Assembly (NCBI RefSeq): GCF_019578655.1
Contig: NC_063257.1
Location: 18,724,001-18,788,000 of the forward strand
DNA: 64,000 nucleotides
Source: Ricinus communis
Lineage: Eukaryota; Streptophyta; Magnoliopsida; Malpighiales; Euphorbiaceae
Direction of reading: 5' to 3'
The position numbers and the translations under genes were made by a program. Within the stretch, counting starts at the first letter, position 1; each line of letters opens with the position of its first letter. A model generated the notes under the pieces. That model searched no databases and was not told where the DNA came from. It saw nothing but the letters and a program-made list of their open reading frames with translations. Shown in pieces: positions 47,350 to 60,204 of this stretch.

Positions 47350-49459
47350 TGTAATGCGCACCTAATGCATTTGCATTTATTTTTATAACATGCATATCAT
47401 ATAGATATGAGAAATGCATGAAATAGGTATGGTATTAATGCTAATGTTAAATAGAAGAAGATTATAAATGTTACAATTAAGTCCATAATAAGAATTAGAA
47501 AGTTAAGGGATTAAATTGATTAATGGTAAAGATAAAAGGGTTAATTAAACCTAAAAAAAATTAATACTATAGAAAAGAGGAAGAAGAAAGAAAAGGTGGT
47601 AGTTCTTCTTCCTTCCTAAAAAAAAGAACTGATTTTTCAAGTGGAATTTGAAGGTTTAGAATCCAGTTTAGATCTTAATCTTCATCTATAAAGGCTTTAG
47701 AGGTTTATTTGGTAAGTAATTCTAATATTTTGTTAAATTGAGTTAGGGTTAGAAAACATAGACTTCGAGCTCTAAAGATACATTTTTCCAGTTTTATTGT
47801 TTTGATTATATCTTGAGCTAGGATGCTTTAAATCGAGTTTTCTTTAATGATATAGAAACTTTGAAGAGTTGTCTAAAACTTATCTTTTTTTGGCTCGATC
47901 TGAATCAGGCTCTATGTTAGTATAATAAGAGAATATATTTTATTTTTCAGTTTTAATATTTGGTCTGAGTAAGGTAGATTGTTTTGTAGGGATATTTCTC
48001 TATACACCTCCAATTGAAACAAAATCAGTTTTAAATTATATTAGACACATAAGGTTAGTGATCTGAAAAGTTTCATCATGAAATTTATTGTATAGAAGTT
48101 TTGGTCGATTTTTAAATTCACCCTATTAATTCTGTCATAGTTGGCAGTCACACATATTTAGATAGTTTAGTGATGTTATCATGCTAGATGAAATTCTATT
48201 ATTTTTGGGTATTTAAAAATAGTGATTTTTAATTATAGTATTGATGGGTGATTGTTTTCGAAATGAGATTGTATATATGAATGTTGATTGGTGCATTCGG
48301 GTGTTCTGTTATAATGTAAACAGTATAATTTATTTAGCCATATCTGGAGTTTTGTAATCCAAATGGAGTGCTACTTATTGCTATAGAAAATTTGAGATGT
48401 AATTTACAAATGTTATAGAAATAGAGGAAGCTTGATTTTTCTGTTTTGATGTCCAATCCGGATCATACTTTCTGTTGCTTAATTTTATTGACAACTTGAC
48501 CATGGTGAATTGTTTTTGATGTTTCTCTTTCTATACACATCCAATTGATGTAAAATCAGTTTCAAATTAATCTAGACTTATAATATTACTGATCTAGATA
48601 ATATGGTTTTGGAATTTCTAATGTGGAATTTTTGGTGTATTTTTGAATGTGCACTATTAAATCTGCCATGTTGAAATATGGTATGTTTTTGATATATCAT
48701 AGATATATTATGGTTTCTTATATATTTTAGAGATGTTGATTATTTAAATGGAGTGGTATATGATATATATAAATATAAGAATTATGGTTGGATGAATGTA
48801 AGGATGCAATGCTACTTGTGAATGAGGCAAGGCTGTGTGCGATATAGAATTCCCCATAAGATTATGTTTGGCCGTGTGCGTATGGAGATTCATGAAAATA
48901 AAGAAATATTATTATAGAATTAAATATAATTCACAAGTTCATTGTTGTCCTAAAGAAAATACTATGACAATGTTTATATACACACTATAAAGTCATAATT
49001 AAATATCGAATGGTTTGATGCTTGATAATACTAAATTTTTAATGGTGTTATTTTTTTATAGGAAATTATGTTATTCTTTTGCTGAGTTGCAGGCTCACTC
49101 CTCTATATTATTTTTTTTAGGATTAGAAGAATTACAATTGGTCCTGAAGAAACATTTGCATCTGTCGCACTAGTATTGTGTCAGGTAGGTCGGTAGGAGG
49201 TCGCCCTCAGTTTTTCTTGAATGTGACATGTCTAGTGGATTTTATTATCATGTATAAAATTGGTGCATTTTATATCTATATAAAAAAAAGAGTACTATTT
49301 GATGTTGTGAGTTTTTGTTTGGTGTGTGATATGTATGACTCATATAAATAGTTTTTGTTATACATATTAATTTTGAGTTAAAAGTTAGTAGTTAAGGAAC
49401 ATGTTATGTATCAGTCATTTGCATACATTGTATGTCTGACATCCTTTACAGGTGTCACA
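47350..49459 (+). repeat. 3' LTR of the older Tekay-type element (2110 bp)
   Basis: Starts TGTAATGCGC and ends GGTGTCACA, colinear with the 5' LTR apart from a gap of about 210 bp after TTTAAAAATAGTG (near 48220), about 45 extra bp near 48391-48436, and scattered substitutions, far more than in the CRM pair. Confidence 0.93.
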
Positions 49460-52400
49460 GTGTTGTTAACTCATAGTAAAAAATATACTCCATTTACGGC
49501 GTTGTTTTTTCATATTAACAAAATATACGCCTTTGATGGGGTTGTTTTCTCATACTCACAAATATACCCCTCATATGGAGTTGATTTCTCATATTAATAA
49601 ATATACCCCTTTTACGATGTTGGTTTCTCATATTCACACATATACCCCTCTTACGGGGTTATTTTCTCATGTTCACAAATATACCCCTCTCACGGGGTTG
49701 TTTTCTAATTTTTACAAATATACTCCTCTTACGGGATTATTTTTTGATATTAAAAAATATGCCCCTTTTACACGGGTGTTCTCTCACACTCACAAATATA
49801 CCACTCTTACAGGTTTGTTTTGTCATATTCACAAATATTCCTATCTTACTGGGTTGTTTTCTCATATTCAAAAAATACCCTTTTTACGGCATTGTTAACT
49901 CATAGTCATAAATATACTCCATTTACGAAGTTGTTTTCTCATATTCAAAAATATACTCCACTATTATGGGGTTATTTTCTCAAAGTCATAAATATACCCC
50001 TCTTATGGAATTGTTTTCTCATATGTATAAATATACACCTCTTATGGAATTGTTTCCTAATATTCACAAATATACCCCTCGTACGGGGTTATTTTCTAAT
50101 ATTCATAAATATACCCCTCTTATGGGGTTGTTTCCTAATATTCACAAATATACCCCTCGTAAGGGTTATTTTCTAATATTGAAAAATATACCCCTCTTAC
50201 GGGGTTGTTTTCTCATATTCATAAATATACCCCTTTTACAGCGTTGTTTCCTAATACTCATAAACATACCCTGCTTATGGGGTTGCTTTCTTATATTGAC
50301 AAATATACCTCTCTTACATGATTATTTTCTCATATTCACAAATATACCGCTCTTACGAGGTTGTTTTCTCATATTCACAAATATATGCCCCCGGAAGGGG
50401 TTGTTTTCTTAGATTGATAAATATACCAATTTTATTAGGTTGCTCCATCATACTCACACATATACCCCTCTTACAGGGTTATTTTTTAATATTAATAAAT
50501 ATACCCCTTTTACGGGGTTTTTTTTATATTAACAAATATACCCCCTTTACAGTGTTGCTCTATGATACTCATAAATATACCCCTCTTACGGAGTTATTTT
50601 CTAATAGTCATAAATATACACATATTTACGTGATTGTTTTCTCATACTCACAAATATATCCTTCTTACGCAGTTGTTTTCTCATACTCACAAATATACCC
50701 CTCCTACGGGATTATTTTCTCATATTTACAAATATACCCCTGTCGTGGAATTGTTTTCTCATAATCATAAATATATTCCCCTTACGGGGTTATTTTCTTA
50801 GATTGACAAATATACCGCTTTTACGGGAATGCTCCATCATACTCACAAATATACCCCTGTTACGTGGTTGTTTTCTAGTATTAACAAATATACCCCTCTT
50901 ACGAGGTTATTTTCTTATATTGAAAAATATACCCCTTTTACAATGTTACTCTATCATACTAATAAATTACACCTCTTACAGGGTTATTTTATGGTAATGA
51001 CAAATATACCCCTCTTACGGGGATGTTTTCTGATAGTCACAAATATACCCATATTATGCGGTTATTTTCTCATGCTCACAAATATATCCCCCCTACGCAG
51101 TTGTTTTCTCATACTCACAAATATACCCCTCTTACGAGGTTGCTTTCTCATACTCACAAATATATCCCTCTTACGGGATTAATTTCTTGTATTGACAAAT
51201 ATACCCCTTTTATGGGTTTTTCTCTTATATTAAAAAATATACCCCTTTTTATTTGGTTGTTTTCTCAAACTCACAATGTACCCCTCTTATAAGGTTGTTT
51301 TCTAATATTGAAAAAGATACCCCTCTTACGGGGTTGTTTTCTGATATTAAAAAATATACCCCTCTTATGTGCTTGTTTTCTAATATTGACAAATATACCA
51401 CTCTTACATTATTGTTTTTCTATATTCACAAATGTACCCCTATTACGGGGTTATTTTCTCATACAAACAAATGTATCCCTCTTACGGGGTTGTTTTCTCA
51501 TATTCACAAATATACCTCTATTACGGGATTGATTTCTCACAATCACAAATATATCTCTTTTACGGTGTTGTTTACTCATACTCATAAATATACTCGACTT
51601 GCAAGTTTGTTTTGTTATTTGACAAATATATATCTCTTACGGGGTTATTTTCTCATATTTAAAAATACACCCGTTTTACAGGGTTGTTTTCACATACCTA
51701 CAAATATACCCTTCTTACGGGGTTGTTTTCTCATTTTAAAAAATATACTCCACTTTTATGGGGTTGTTTTCTCAAAGTCATAAATATACCCCTCTTACGG
51801 GATTGTTTTCTCATATTTATAAATATACCCTTCTTATGGGGTTGTTTCCTAATATTCACAATTATATCCCTCATACGAGGTTATTTTCTAATATTAATAA
51901 ATATAACCCTCTTATGCGGTAGTTTTCTCATATTCACAAATATACCACTCTTACAACGTTATTTTCTTATATTAACAAATATTTACCATTTACGCGGGTG
52001 TTCTCTCAAACTCACAAATATACCCCTTCTTATAGGGTTGTTTTCTCATATTTAAAAATATACCTGTTTTACGGTGTTATTAACTCATAATCACAAATAT
52101 ACTTCATTTACGGTGTTGTTTTCTCATATTAAGAAGATATACCCCTTTCATGGGGTTGTTTTATCATACTCACAAATATAACCCTCATACGGAGTTGATT
52201 TCTCATATTCATAAATATACCCCTCTTATGATGTTGTTTCCTAATATTAACAAATATACCCCTCTTATGGGGTTGTTTTCTCATGTTCACAAATATACCC
52301 CTCTCACGGGGTTATTTTCTCATGTTCACAAATATACCCCTCTCACGGGGTTGTTTTCTAATTTTTATAAATATACTCTTATGAGATTGTTTTTTCATAT

Positions 52401-55400
52401 TAAAAAATATTCCCCTTTTACGCGGGTGTTCTCTCACACTCACAAATATACTACTTTTACAGGTTTATTTTGTCATATTCACAAATATTCCCATCTTACG
52501 AGGTTGTTATCTCATATTCGAAAACATATCTTTTTTACGACGTTGTTAACTTATATTCATAAATATACTCCATTTATGGAGTTGTTTTCTCATATTAAAA
52601 AAATATATCCCTATAATAGGGTTGATTTCTCATACTCACAAATATACCCCTCATGCGAAGCTGATTTCTCATATTCATAAATATACCCCTTTTACGATGT
52701 TGTTTCCTCATATTCACAAATATACCCCTTACGGGGTTATTTTCTCATGTTCATAAATATAACCCTCTTACGGGGTTGTTTTCTAATTTTTACAAATATA
52801 ACCCTCTTACGAGGTTATTTTCCCACATTAAAAATCTGCCGCTTTTATATGTGTGTTCTCTCACATTCACAGATATACTCCTTTTACAGGTTTGTTTTGT
52901 CATATTTACAAATATTCCCATCTTACGGGGTTGTTTTCTCATATTCAAAAATATATCCTTTTTATGGCATTATTAACTCATAGCCCTAAATATACTCCAT
53001 TTACGGTGTTGTTTCCTCATATTAAAAAATATACCCCTATTATGGGGTTGTTTTCTCATACTCAGAAATATATCCCTCTTACGGGGTTGATTTCTAATAT
53101 CCTTAAATATACCCCATTTACGACGTTGTTTCCTCATATTCACAAATATACCCCTCTTACAGTGTTGCTTTCTTATATTCAAAAATATTTCCCTCTCACA
53201 GGGTTGTTTTCTAATTTTTTACAAATATACCACTCTTACGGGGTTGTTTTCTCATATTTAAAAATTATATCCCTTTTACACAGGTGTTCTATATTACTCA
53301 TAAATATACCCCTCTCACAGGTTTATTTTCTCATATGCTTAAATATACCCCATTTACGACGTTGTTTCCTTATATTCACAAATATACCCCTTTTACGGTG
53401 CTGTTTTCTCATATTCATAAATATACCCCTTTCACGGGGTTTTTTCTAATTTTTAAAAATATATCCCTGTTACGAGATTATTTTTCATATAAAAAACATA
53501 CCTTTTCTGATTTCTCATACTCAGAAATATACCCCTCTTAAGGAGTTATTTTTCAGATATTCACAAATATACCCCTATCACGAGGTTGATTTCTTATATT
53601 CATAAATATACCCCATTTACGACATTGTTTCCTCATACTCATAAATATACTCGAATTATGAAGTTATTTTTCTCATATTAAAAAAATATACCCCTTATTT
53701 AGTTGTTTTGTCATAATCACAACTATACCCGTCTTACGGGTTTGATTTCTCATATTTATAAATATACCCTTTTACCGTGTGTTTACACATATTCACAAAT
53801 ATACCCAATTTATTGATTTTTTTTTTTATTTTGACAACTATACCACTCTTATAGGATTGATTTCTCATATTCATAAATATACCCCTTTTACGATGTTGTT
53901 TTCTCAAATTCACAAATACACTCGTATTACGGGTTTGTTTTCTTATATTAAAAAAATATACTACTTTTACGCGAGTATTTTCTCATACTCACAAATATAC
54001 CCCTTTTACGGGGTTGTTTTCGCATATTCATAAATATACCGCTCACAGGGTTGTTTTCTAATTTTTACAAATTTACCCCTCTTTTAGGGTCATTTTGTCA
54101 AATTAAAAATATACCACTTTCACGAGGGTGTTTTCTCATACTCATAAATATACCCCTCTTACGGGGTTGTTTTCTCATAGTCACAAATATACCCCTCTTA
54201 CGAGGTTGATTTCTCATTTTCATAAATATAGCCGTTTTACGGCGTTGTTAACTCATAGTCACAACTATACTCCATTTACGGGATTACTTTCTCATCTTAA
54301 AAAAATATAATCCTATTATGGCGTTGTTTTCTCATACTCACAAATAAACCCCTCTTACAGTGTTGATTTCTCATATTCATAAATTTACCGCTTTACGATA
54401 TTTTCTCATATTCATAGATATACCCCTCTTACGGGGTTGTATTCTCATATTTATACATATTTCTCTCTCACGGGATTTATTTCTCATTTTTATAAATATA
54501 CACCTCTTACGGGGTTGTTTTCTCTTATTCACAAATATATCCCTCTCACGGGGTTGTTTTCTAATTTTTACAAATATACCCATCTTACGGGGTTATTTTC
54601 TCACATTAAGAAATATGCCCCTTTTACATGGGTATTCTCTCACACTCACAAATATACTCCTCTTACAGGTTTGTTTTATCATATTCACAAATATTCCCAT
54701 CTTATGGGGTTGTTTTCTCATATTAAAAAATATACCCTTTTTACGGCGTTGTTAACTCATAGTAACAAATGTACTCCATTTACGTAATTAGTTTCTCATA
54801 TGAAAAGAAATACCCCTATAATGGGGTTGTTTTCTCACATTAACAAACATACCCCTCATACGGAGTTAATTTCTCATATGCATAAATACACCCCTTTTAT
54901 TACGCTTTTTCATTATATCCACAAATATACCCCTCTTACAGGGTTCTTTTCTCATTCTCACAAAAATACCTCCATAGGGTTATTTTCTAATTTTTACAAA
55001 TATACCTCTCTTATGGGGTTGTCTTCTCATATAAAAAAATATGCATGTTTTACTCAAGTGTTCTCTCTTACTCATAAATATACCCCTATTACAGGTTTGT
55101 TTTGTCATATTCACAAATATTTCCATCTTGCGGGGTTGTTTTCTCATTCTAAAAAATATATCCTTTTTACGGCGTTGTTAACTCATAGTCACAAATGTAC
55201 TCCATCTATGGAGTTATTTTCATATTAATAAAATATATCTCTATTATGGGGTTATTTTCTCATTCTCAGAAATATACCCCTCTTACAGTGTTGATTTTTT
55301 ATATTCATAAATATACCCCTTTTTACGACGTTGTTTCCTCATATTCACAAATATACCCTTCTTATGGGTTGTTTTCTCATATTAACAAATATTCCCTTCT

Positions 55401-57550
55401 CACGTGGTTGTTTTCTAATTTTTATAAATATACTCCTCTTAAACGCTTGTTTTCTTATATTCATAAATATTTCAATCTTATGGGATTGTTTTCTCATATT
55501 CGAAAATATGCCCTTTTACAATGTTGTTAACTCATAGTAACAAATATACACCACGGAATCGTTTTCTCATATTAAAAAAAAAATACCACTATGATGGGAT
55601 TGTTTTCTCACATTCACAAACATACCCCTCATATCGAGTTAATTTCTCATATTCATAAATATACCTCTTTAATGACGTTGTTTCATTATATTCACAAATA
55701 TACCCCTCTTACAAGGTTCTTTTCTCATATTTACAAAAATACCTCTCACGGGGTTGTTTTCTAATTTTTACAAATATACCCCTCTTACGGGGTTGTCTTC
55801 TCATATAAAAAAATATGCCCCTTTTACGCGGGTGTTCTCTCTCACTCATAAATATACCCCCTATCACAGGTTTGTTTTGTCGTATTCACAAATATTTTCA
55901 TCCTACGAGGTTGTTTTCTCATATTAAAAAATATATCTTTTTTAAGGTGTTGTTAACTCATAGTCACAAATATACTCTATTTATGGAATTATTTTCTCAT
56001 ATTAATAAAATATACCCCTATTATGGGGTTGTTTTCTCAATCTCAAAAATATACCCCTCTTACGGTGTTGATTTTTCAAATTCATAAATATACCCCTTTT
56101 ACAATATTGTTTCCTCATATTCATAAACATACCCCTCTTATGGGATTGTTTTCTCATATTAACAAATATTCCTTTCTCACGGGGTTATTTTCTAATTTTT
56201 GTAAATATACCCCTCTTATGGGGTTGTTTTCTCATATTAAAAAATATATCCCATTGACGCGGGTGTTCTCTCATACTGACCAATATACCCCTCTTACAAG
56301 TTTGTTTTCTTATATTCACAAATATTCTCATCTTACGGGATTCTTTTCTCATATTCAAAAATATACCTTTTTACGACGTTGTTAACTCATAATAACAAAT
56401 ATACTCCATTTACGGAATTATTTTCTCATATTAAAAAAAATTCCTATGATAGGGTTGTTTTCTCACATTCACAAATATACCCATCATACGAAGTTGATTT
56501 CTCATATTCATAAATAGACCCCTTTTTTGACGTTGTTTCATTATATTCACAAATGTACCCCTCTTACAGGGTTCTTTTCTCATATTTACAAATACACCTC
56601 TCTCACGGGATTGTTTTTTAATTTTTACAAATATACCCCTCTTACGGGGTTGTCTTCTCATATAAAAAAATATACCGTTTTTACATGGGTGTTCTCTCTT
56701 ACTCATAAATATACTCCTGTTACAGGTTTGTTTTGTCATATTCATAAATATTTCCATCTTACGGAGTTGTTTTCTCATATTAAAAAATATATCCTTTTTA
56801 CGGTGTTGTTAACTCATAGTCATAAATATACTCCATTTAAAGAGTTACTTTCTTATGTTAATAAAATATACCTCTATTATGGGGTTGTTTTCTCATTCTC
56901 AGAAATATACACCTCTTACGGTGTTGATTTTTCAAATTCATAAATATACCCCTTTTACAATATTGTTTCCTCATATTCATAAACATACCCCTCTTATGGG
57001 ATTGTTTTCTCATATTAACAAATATTCCTTTCTCACGGGGTTATTTTCTAATTTTTGTAAATATACCCCTCTTATGGGGTTGTTTTCTCATATTAAAAAA
57101 TATATCCCATTGACGCGGGTGTTCTCTCATACTGACCAACATACCCCTCTTACAAGTTTGTTTTTTTATATTCACAAATATTCTCATCTTACGGGATTCT
57201 TTTCTCATATTCAAAAATATACCTTTTTACGGCGTTGTTAACTCATAATAACAAATATACTCCATTTACGGAATTGTTTTCTCATATTAAAAAAAATCCC
57301 TATGATAGGGTTGTTTTCTCACATTCACAAATATACCCATCATACGAAGTTGATTTCTCATATTCATAAATAGACCCCTTTTATGACGTTGTTTCATTAT
57401 ATTCACAAATGTACCCCTCTTACAGGGTTCTTTTCTCATATTTACAAATACACCTCTCTCACGGGATCGTTTTTTAATTTTTACAAATATACCCCTCTTA
57501 CGGGGTTGTCTTCTCATATAACAAAATATACCGTTTTTACATGGGTGTTC
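49460..57550. repeat. 39-bp satellite, block 7 (about 8.1 kb), 11-unit higher-order repeat
   Basis: Satellite units in the same orientation. The marker unit GTTGTTAACTC (or a one-base variant) occurs at 49462, 49890, 52076, 52542, 52969, 54244, 54748, 55174, 55523, 55949, 56378, 56805 and 57234. Eight intervals are 426-429 bp, matching 11 x 39 = 429; others are 349, 466 and 504 (9, 12 and 13 units). Each period has the same series: CGGGTGTTCTCTC unit, ACAGGTTTGTTTTGTC unit, AAATATTCCCATC unit, GTTGTTAACTC unit, then the CTAATTTTTACAAATAT unit. Open frames encode only 13-residue repeats. Confidence 0.95.
56100..57330. repeat. near-identical duplication with 856-bp offset (22 units)
   Basis: The stretch from ATATTGTTTCCTCATATTC to the CCTATGATAGGG unit near 56450 recurs with an offset of 856 bp (for example GGGATTGTTTTCTCATATTAAC at 56142 and 56998), with only a few differences. 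Two 11-unit repeats were copied together. Confidence 0.85.
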
Positions 57551-59947
57551 TGTCACAACCAAATTTATTTACTTCTTTTTATTAATAATTAATATTCATT
57601 AGCATGTCATTAAACATGTCATTTGCATCATGATTATATATGATCTATTTTATTATATTATGTGGTAGATAAATAAATTATTTAGTTACATATTGATTTA
57701 ATTGAAAAGTAATGATTTTGGACTAAATTGAAAAGTTAGAAAGAAAGAGGATTAAATTGTAATTTGCCTATTTCCACAACAATATACCACCTCTTTCATT
57801 TGTTCTTATCTACGTATGCTTTCCAATTTTCTTTTCTTCTTTGTCTCTCTCATTTTTCTCCTTTCCTTCTTCAACTTTGATTTTCCAAATCAAACTCTAC
57901 AAAACTTTTAGTAAGTGAAAATCAAATTCTTCTTTTAAGCTTGAAAGATTTGGGCTTTCTTAATCAAGGAAAACAAAGGTGAGTAATTTTAATTGCTTGA
58001 TTTTGCTGTAAATTAGGGTTAATGATATGAAATTGTTGATGATTATGTGTTTTGGAATTGTTTAATCAAAAGTAAACATGCTTTTACTTGTGATCTTGAA
58101 GCTGAAATTTCTGGGCAGATTTTTCACTTATGATTTCGTGACCTTAGAGGCTTTATCTCGAAAATTTTCAAACATGAAAGTTGTAGGTATATGTCTCAAG
58201 AATATCTCTGTAAAATGGTTTTGCAGATTGTTGAGTGAGTAGGAACTTATGAGGTTCGATTTTGCTGCTGCTCTGTTTTTAGTTTAGCAGGTGACCTGGT
58301 TTTTGTGCTGACATTTTGAGGCATTTAGAGGCTGAACCAAGCAGAGAGTTAAACATGAAAGTTGTTCATTTATATATGTAGTATATGTCTGAAAAATTTC
58401 ATAATTTTTGGTTGAGTATAACGTGAGATATGTTGAACTTAATATGGCCTGCCCGAAACTGTTTTAAGCAGAAATCGGGCTTAGGATTCAGAAATTTGTT
58501 GCTAATTGTGTGTTTCACAACTTGAGCTAGAAAAGTCTAAATTGAGTAAAATTAGTGTCTATAGAAACTTTAGAATGTTAAATTTATATCTGGAGAGTTT
58601 CATCAGAAAATTCATTTGTTTGATTGGTCATTTAATAGGAAACTTTTTTTCTGTTCTGTTTAGATGGAAATTTGAGCAGCTGTATAGAAAATGCCATAAC
58701 TATTTCTATACCAATAATTTTGAGGTGATTCTTTCTGCTATGGTTTCTATAAAAATGGAAGTGTAATTCTGGAAAATATGAGATTTTTATTAATTGTACA
58801 TAAGTTTTGGTGTAATTTCTAAGTCAGTACCTACAAGCTGCCTTCATCAACAAATATGTTGATTTGTTGTCATTCATCTCATGCATCATATTAATATCTA
58901 GAATATATGTTATTTTGTTGAAATGTGATATTTTATTGATAGTAAATATATATATATATATATATTTATGCCTTGTGATTGAATTGTATTTGTATTGAAT
59001 ATGTGAATAGGTTCATCCAAAGGCAAGGAAGTGGTAAGAGAAAAAGAATAGGATTACTTTGTTATCCTATAACTTCTGGTAAGTATTTAATAGACTAAAC
59101 TTTGTGTATATTGAGTAGGGACTGCTGTTTGATTACTTGATAATTTCTTGGTTGACTGAGTTGATATTAGTTATGTTTTTGGCTTGTTATAAAGTGAATT
59201 GATTGTGATGTGTTGTGAAGTGAATTGATTGTGATGTGTTGTGAAGTGAAATGATTGTGATTAAGGATTGATGACTTTTGTATGGATATTGTGTGATCGG
59301 GAAAGCTGAGCCGGGCGGATAGCTACCCGAGTATGTGAGATGGCAAGGCCCGAGGCGGATAGTCTTGTCAAGTGGTTACTGAAATTTAAACATGTGAGAA
59401 AATGTAAGGATGAGTCATTTGATCCTAATTTGATAGAAATAATGTGGAATTGAATTATTTGACTTGGTTGAGTTTGAGATTATTTGCATTACGTGAGATG
59501 AAATTATATGTTTATGAGAATAACTGAAATGGTTGATTTTGTGATTGTTAGTTAAGTGTTGGTATAATTTTCCGTATTGATAAAGATTTGATAATTCTAG
59601 CCTAATATACTATAGTTTAGTAAATTAAATGCTTATTGAGTCGCTAGCTCATTCCTTAGCAATTTTTTTTTCAGGTTAGTGCAGTTGTAGATAGCCTTAG
59701 GCATTGCATTGCTCTTTTGCATCGGTCAATATTATCGGGGTGGGCCGGAGGAGTTATCTAAAGCATTGGGGCATTTTGGGAACTTGTGTGAATTAAACTC
59801 TGTATAAATATTTCTTATATATATTAAGTATGTCATGCCACTTAAATTGTATGAATGTATATTGTAACTAAGTAGTAAATTATGTTTATAAAGTTATATA
59901 TATATATATATTGCTATTCAATGGGAAGTTTGAGTTGGGGTGTTATA
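57551..59947 (+). repeat. 5' LTR of the second Tekay-type element (about 2397 bp)
   Basis: Starts TGTCACAACC; the end is taken as GGGTGTTATA (59947), where the usual terminal CA reads TA. It contains (TA)n at about 58946-58967 and 59895-59911, and a 26-bp tandem repeat (AAGTGAATTGATTGTGATG...) at 59192-59262. An open frame at 58506-58766 has no recognisable domain. A GC-richer patch with CGGGAAAGCTGAGCCGGGCG lies near 59300. Confidence 0.85.
59192..59262. repeat. 26-bp tandem repeat in the LTR, about 2.5 copies
   Basis: AAGTGAATTGATTGTGATGT starts at 59192 and again at 59218, with a third partial copy (AAGTGAAATGATTGTGAT) at 59244. Confidence 0.85.
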
Positions 59948-59952
59948 GTTTT

Positions 59953-59964
59953 TGGTATCAGAGC
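59953..59964 (+). other. primer-binding site (initiator Met tRNA)
   Basis: TGGTATCAGAGC lies six bases after the LTR end, the canonical plant initiator-Met tRNA site. Confidence 0.92.
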
Positions 59965-60204
59965 GGGGATTAGACCATTGGGACATAAGTTTGAGTACTT
60001 ATATTTGTGTTTATGTTATGTTATATGAAGGTGTGTATGTGTTGTGATATGTTAAAGTGAGTTGGAATTTTTAATATGTTCCAATATGTTAAATGCTTGT
60101 GTGATTGAATTGATGGGAATAGAGGGGATTAAGAGCATAACATGCAAGCATATAGTAATTATGCACAACCATTTATTGTTGTGAAGTTTGTTAATGATAT
60201 AGGC

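Larger units (their letters stand above)
40491..49459 (+). mobile_element. old LTR retrotransposon, Tekay/Del-type chromovirus (Ty3/gypsy), 8969 bp
   Basis: LTRs at 40491-42777 and 47350-49459 flank a primer site, gag, protease, RT, RNase H, integrase and chromodomain-like sequence in gypsy order. The RT block [29 protein letters not shown], RNase H WRHYLYGE, and a C-terminal chromodomain-like stretch place it in the Tekay (Del) clade. The flanking 5-mers are CTGGT and GTGTT (3 of 5 match), perhaps a decayed target duplication, and the higher-order satellite register is continuous across it. The coding region has at least eight premature stops, mostly of C-to-T or G-to-A type, a deletion between protease and RT, and LTRs that differ by large indels. 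It is dead and old. Confidence 0.92.

Noticed and set aside
49460..57550. CRISPR-like regular repetition
   Set aside because: Units are contiguous with no spacers, vary along their whole length, and lie in a plant context with chromoviruses.
1555..57550. A CENP-B-box-like motif or known centromere protein site in the unit
   Set aside because: I saw no match to the mammalian CENP-B box, and plants lack a comparable agreed motif, so the centromere idea rests only on the CRM context.
1669..57592. Dozens of open frames of 60-254 codons with 13-residue repeats, on both strands
   Set aside because: They follow from the 39-bp period and the stop-free consensus. Frames overlap one another at the same place in two or three phases and start and stop where unit variants create or remove stops. 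No promoter, intron or domain supports them.
58506..58766. 86-codon open frame
   Set aside because: It is within the LTR of the second Tekay-type element, AT rich, without domain or coding bias that I can see.
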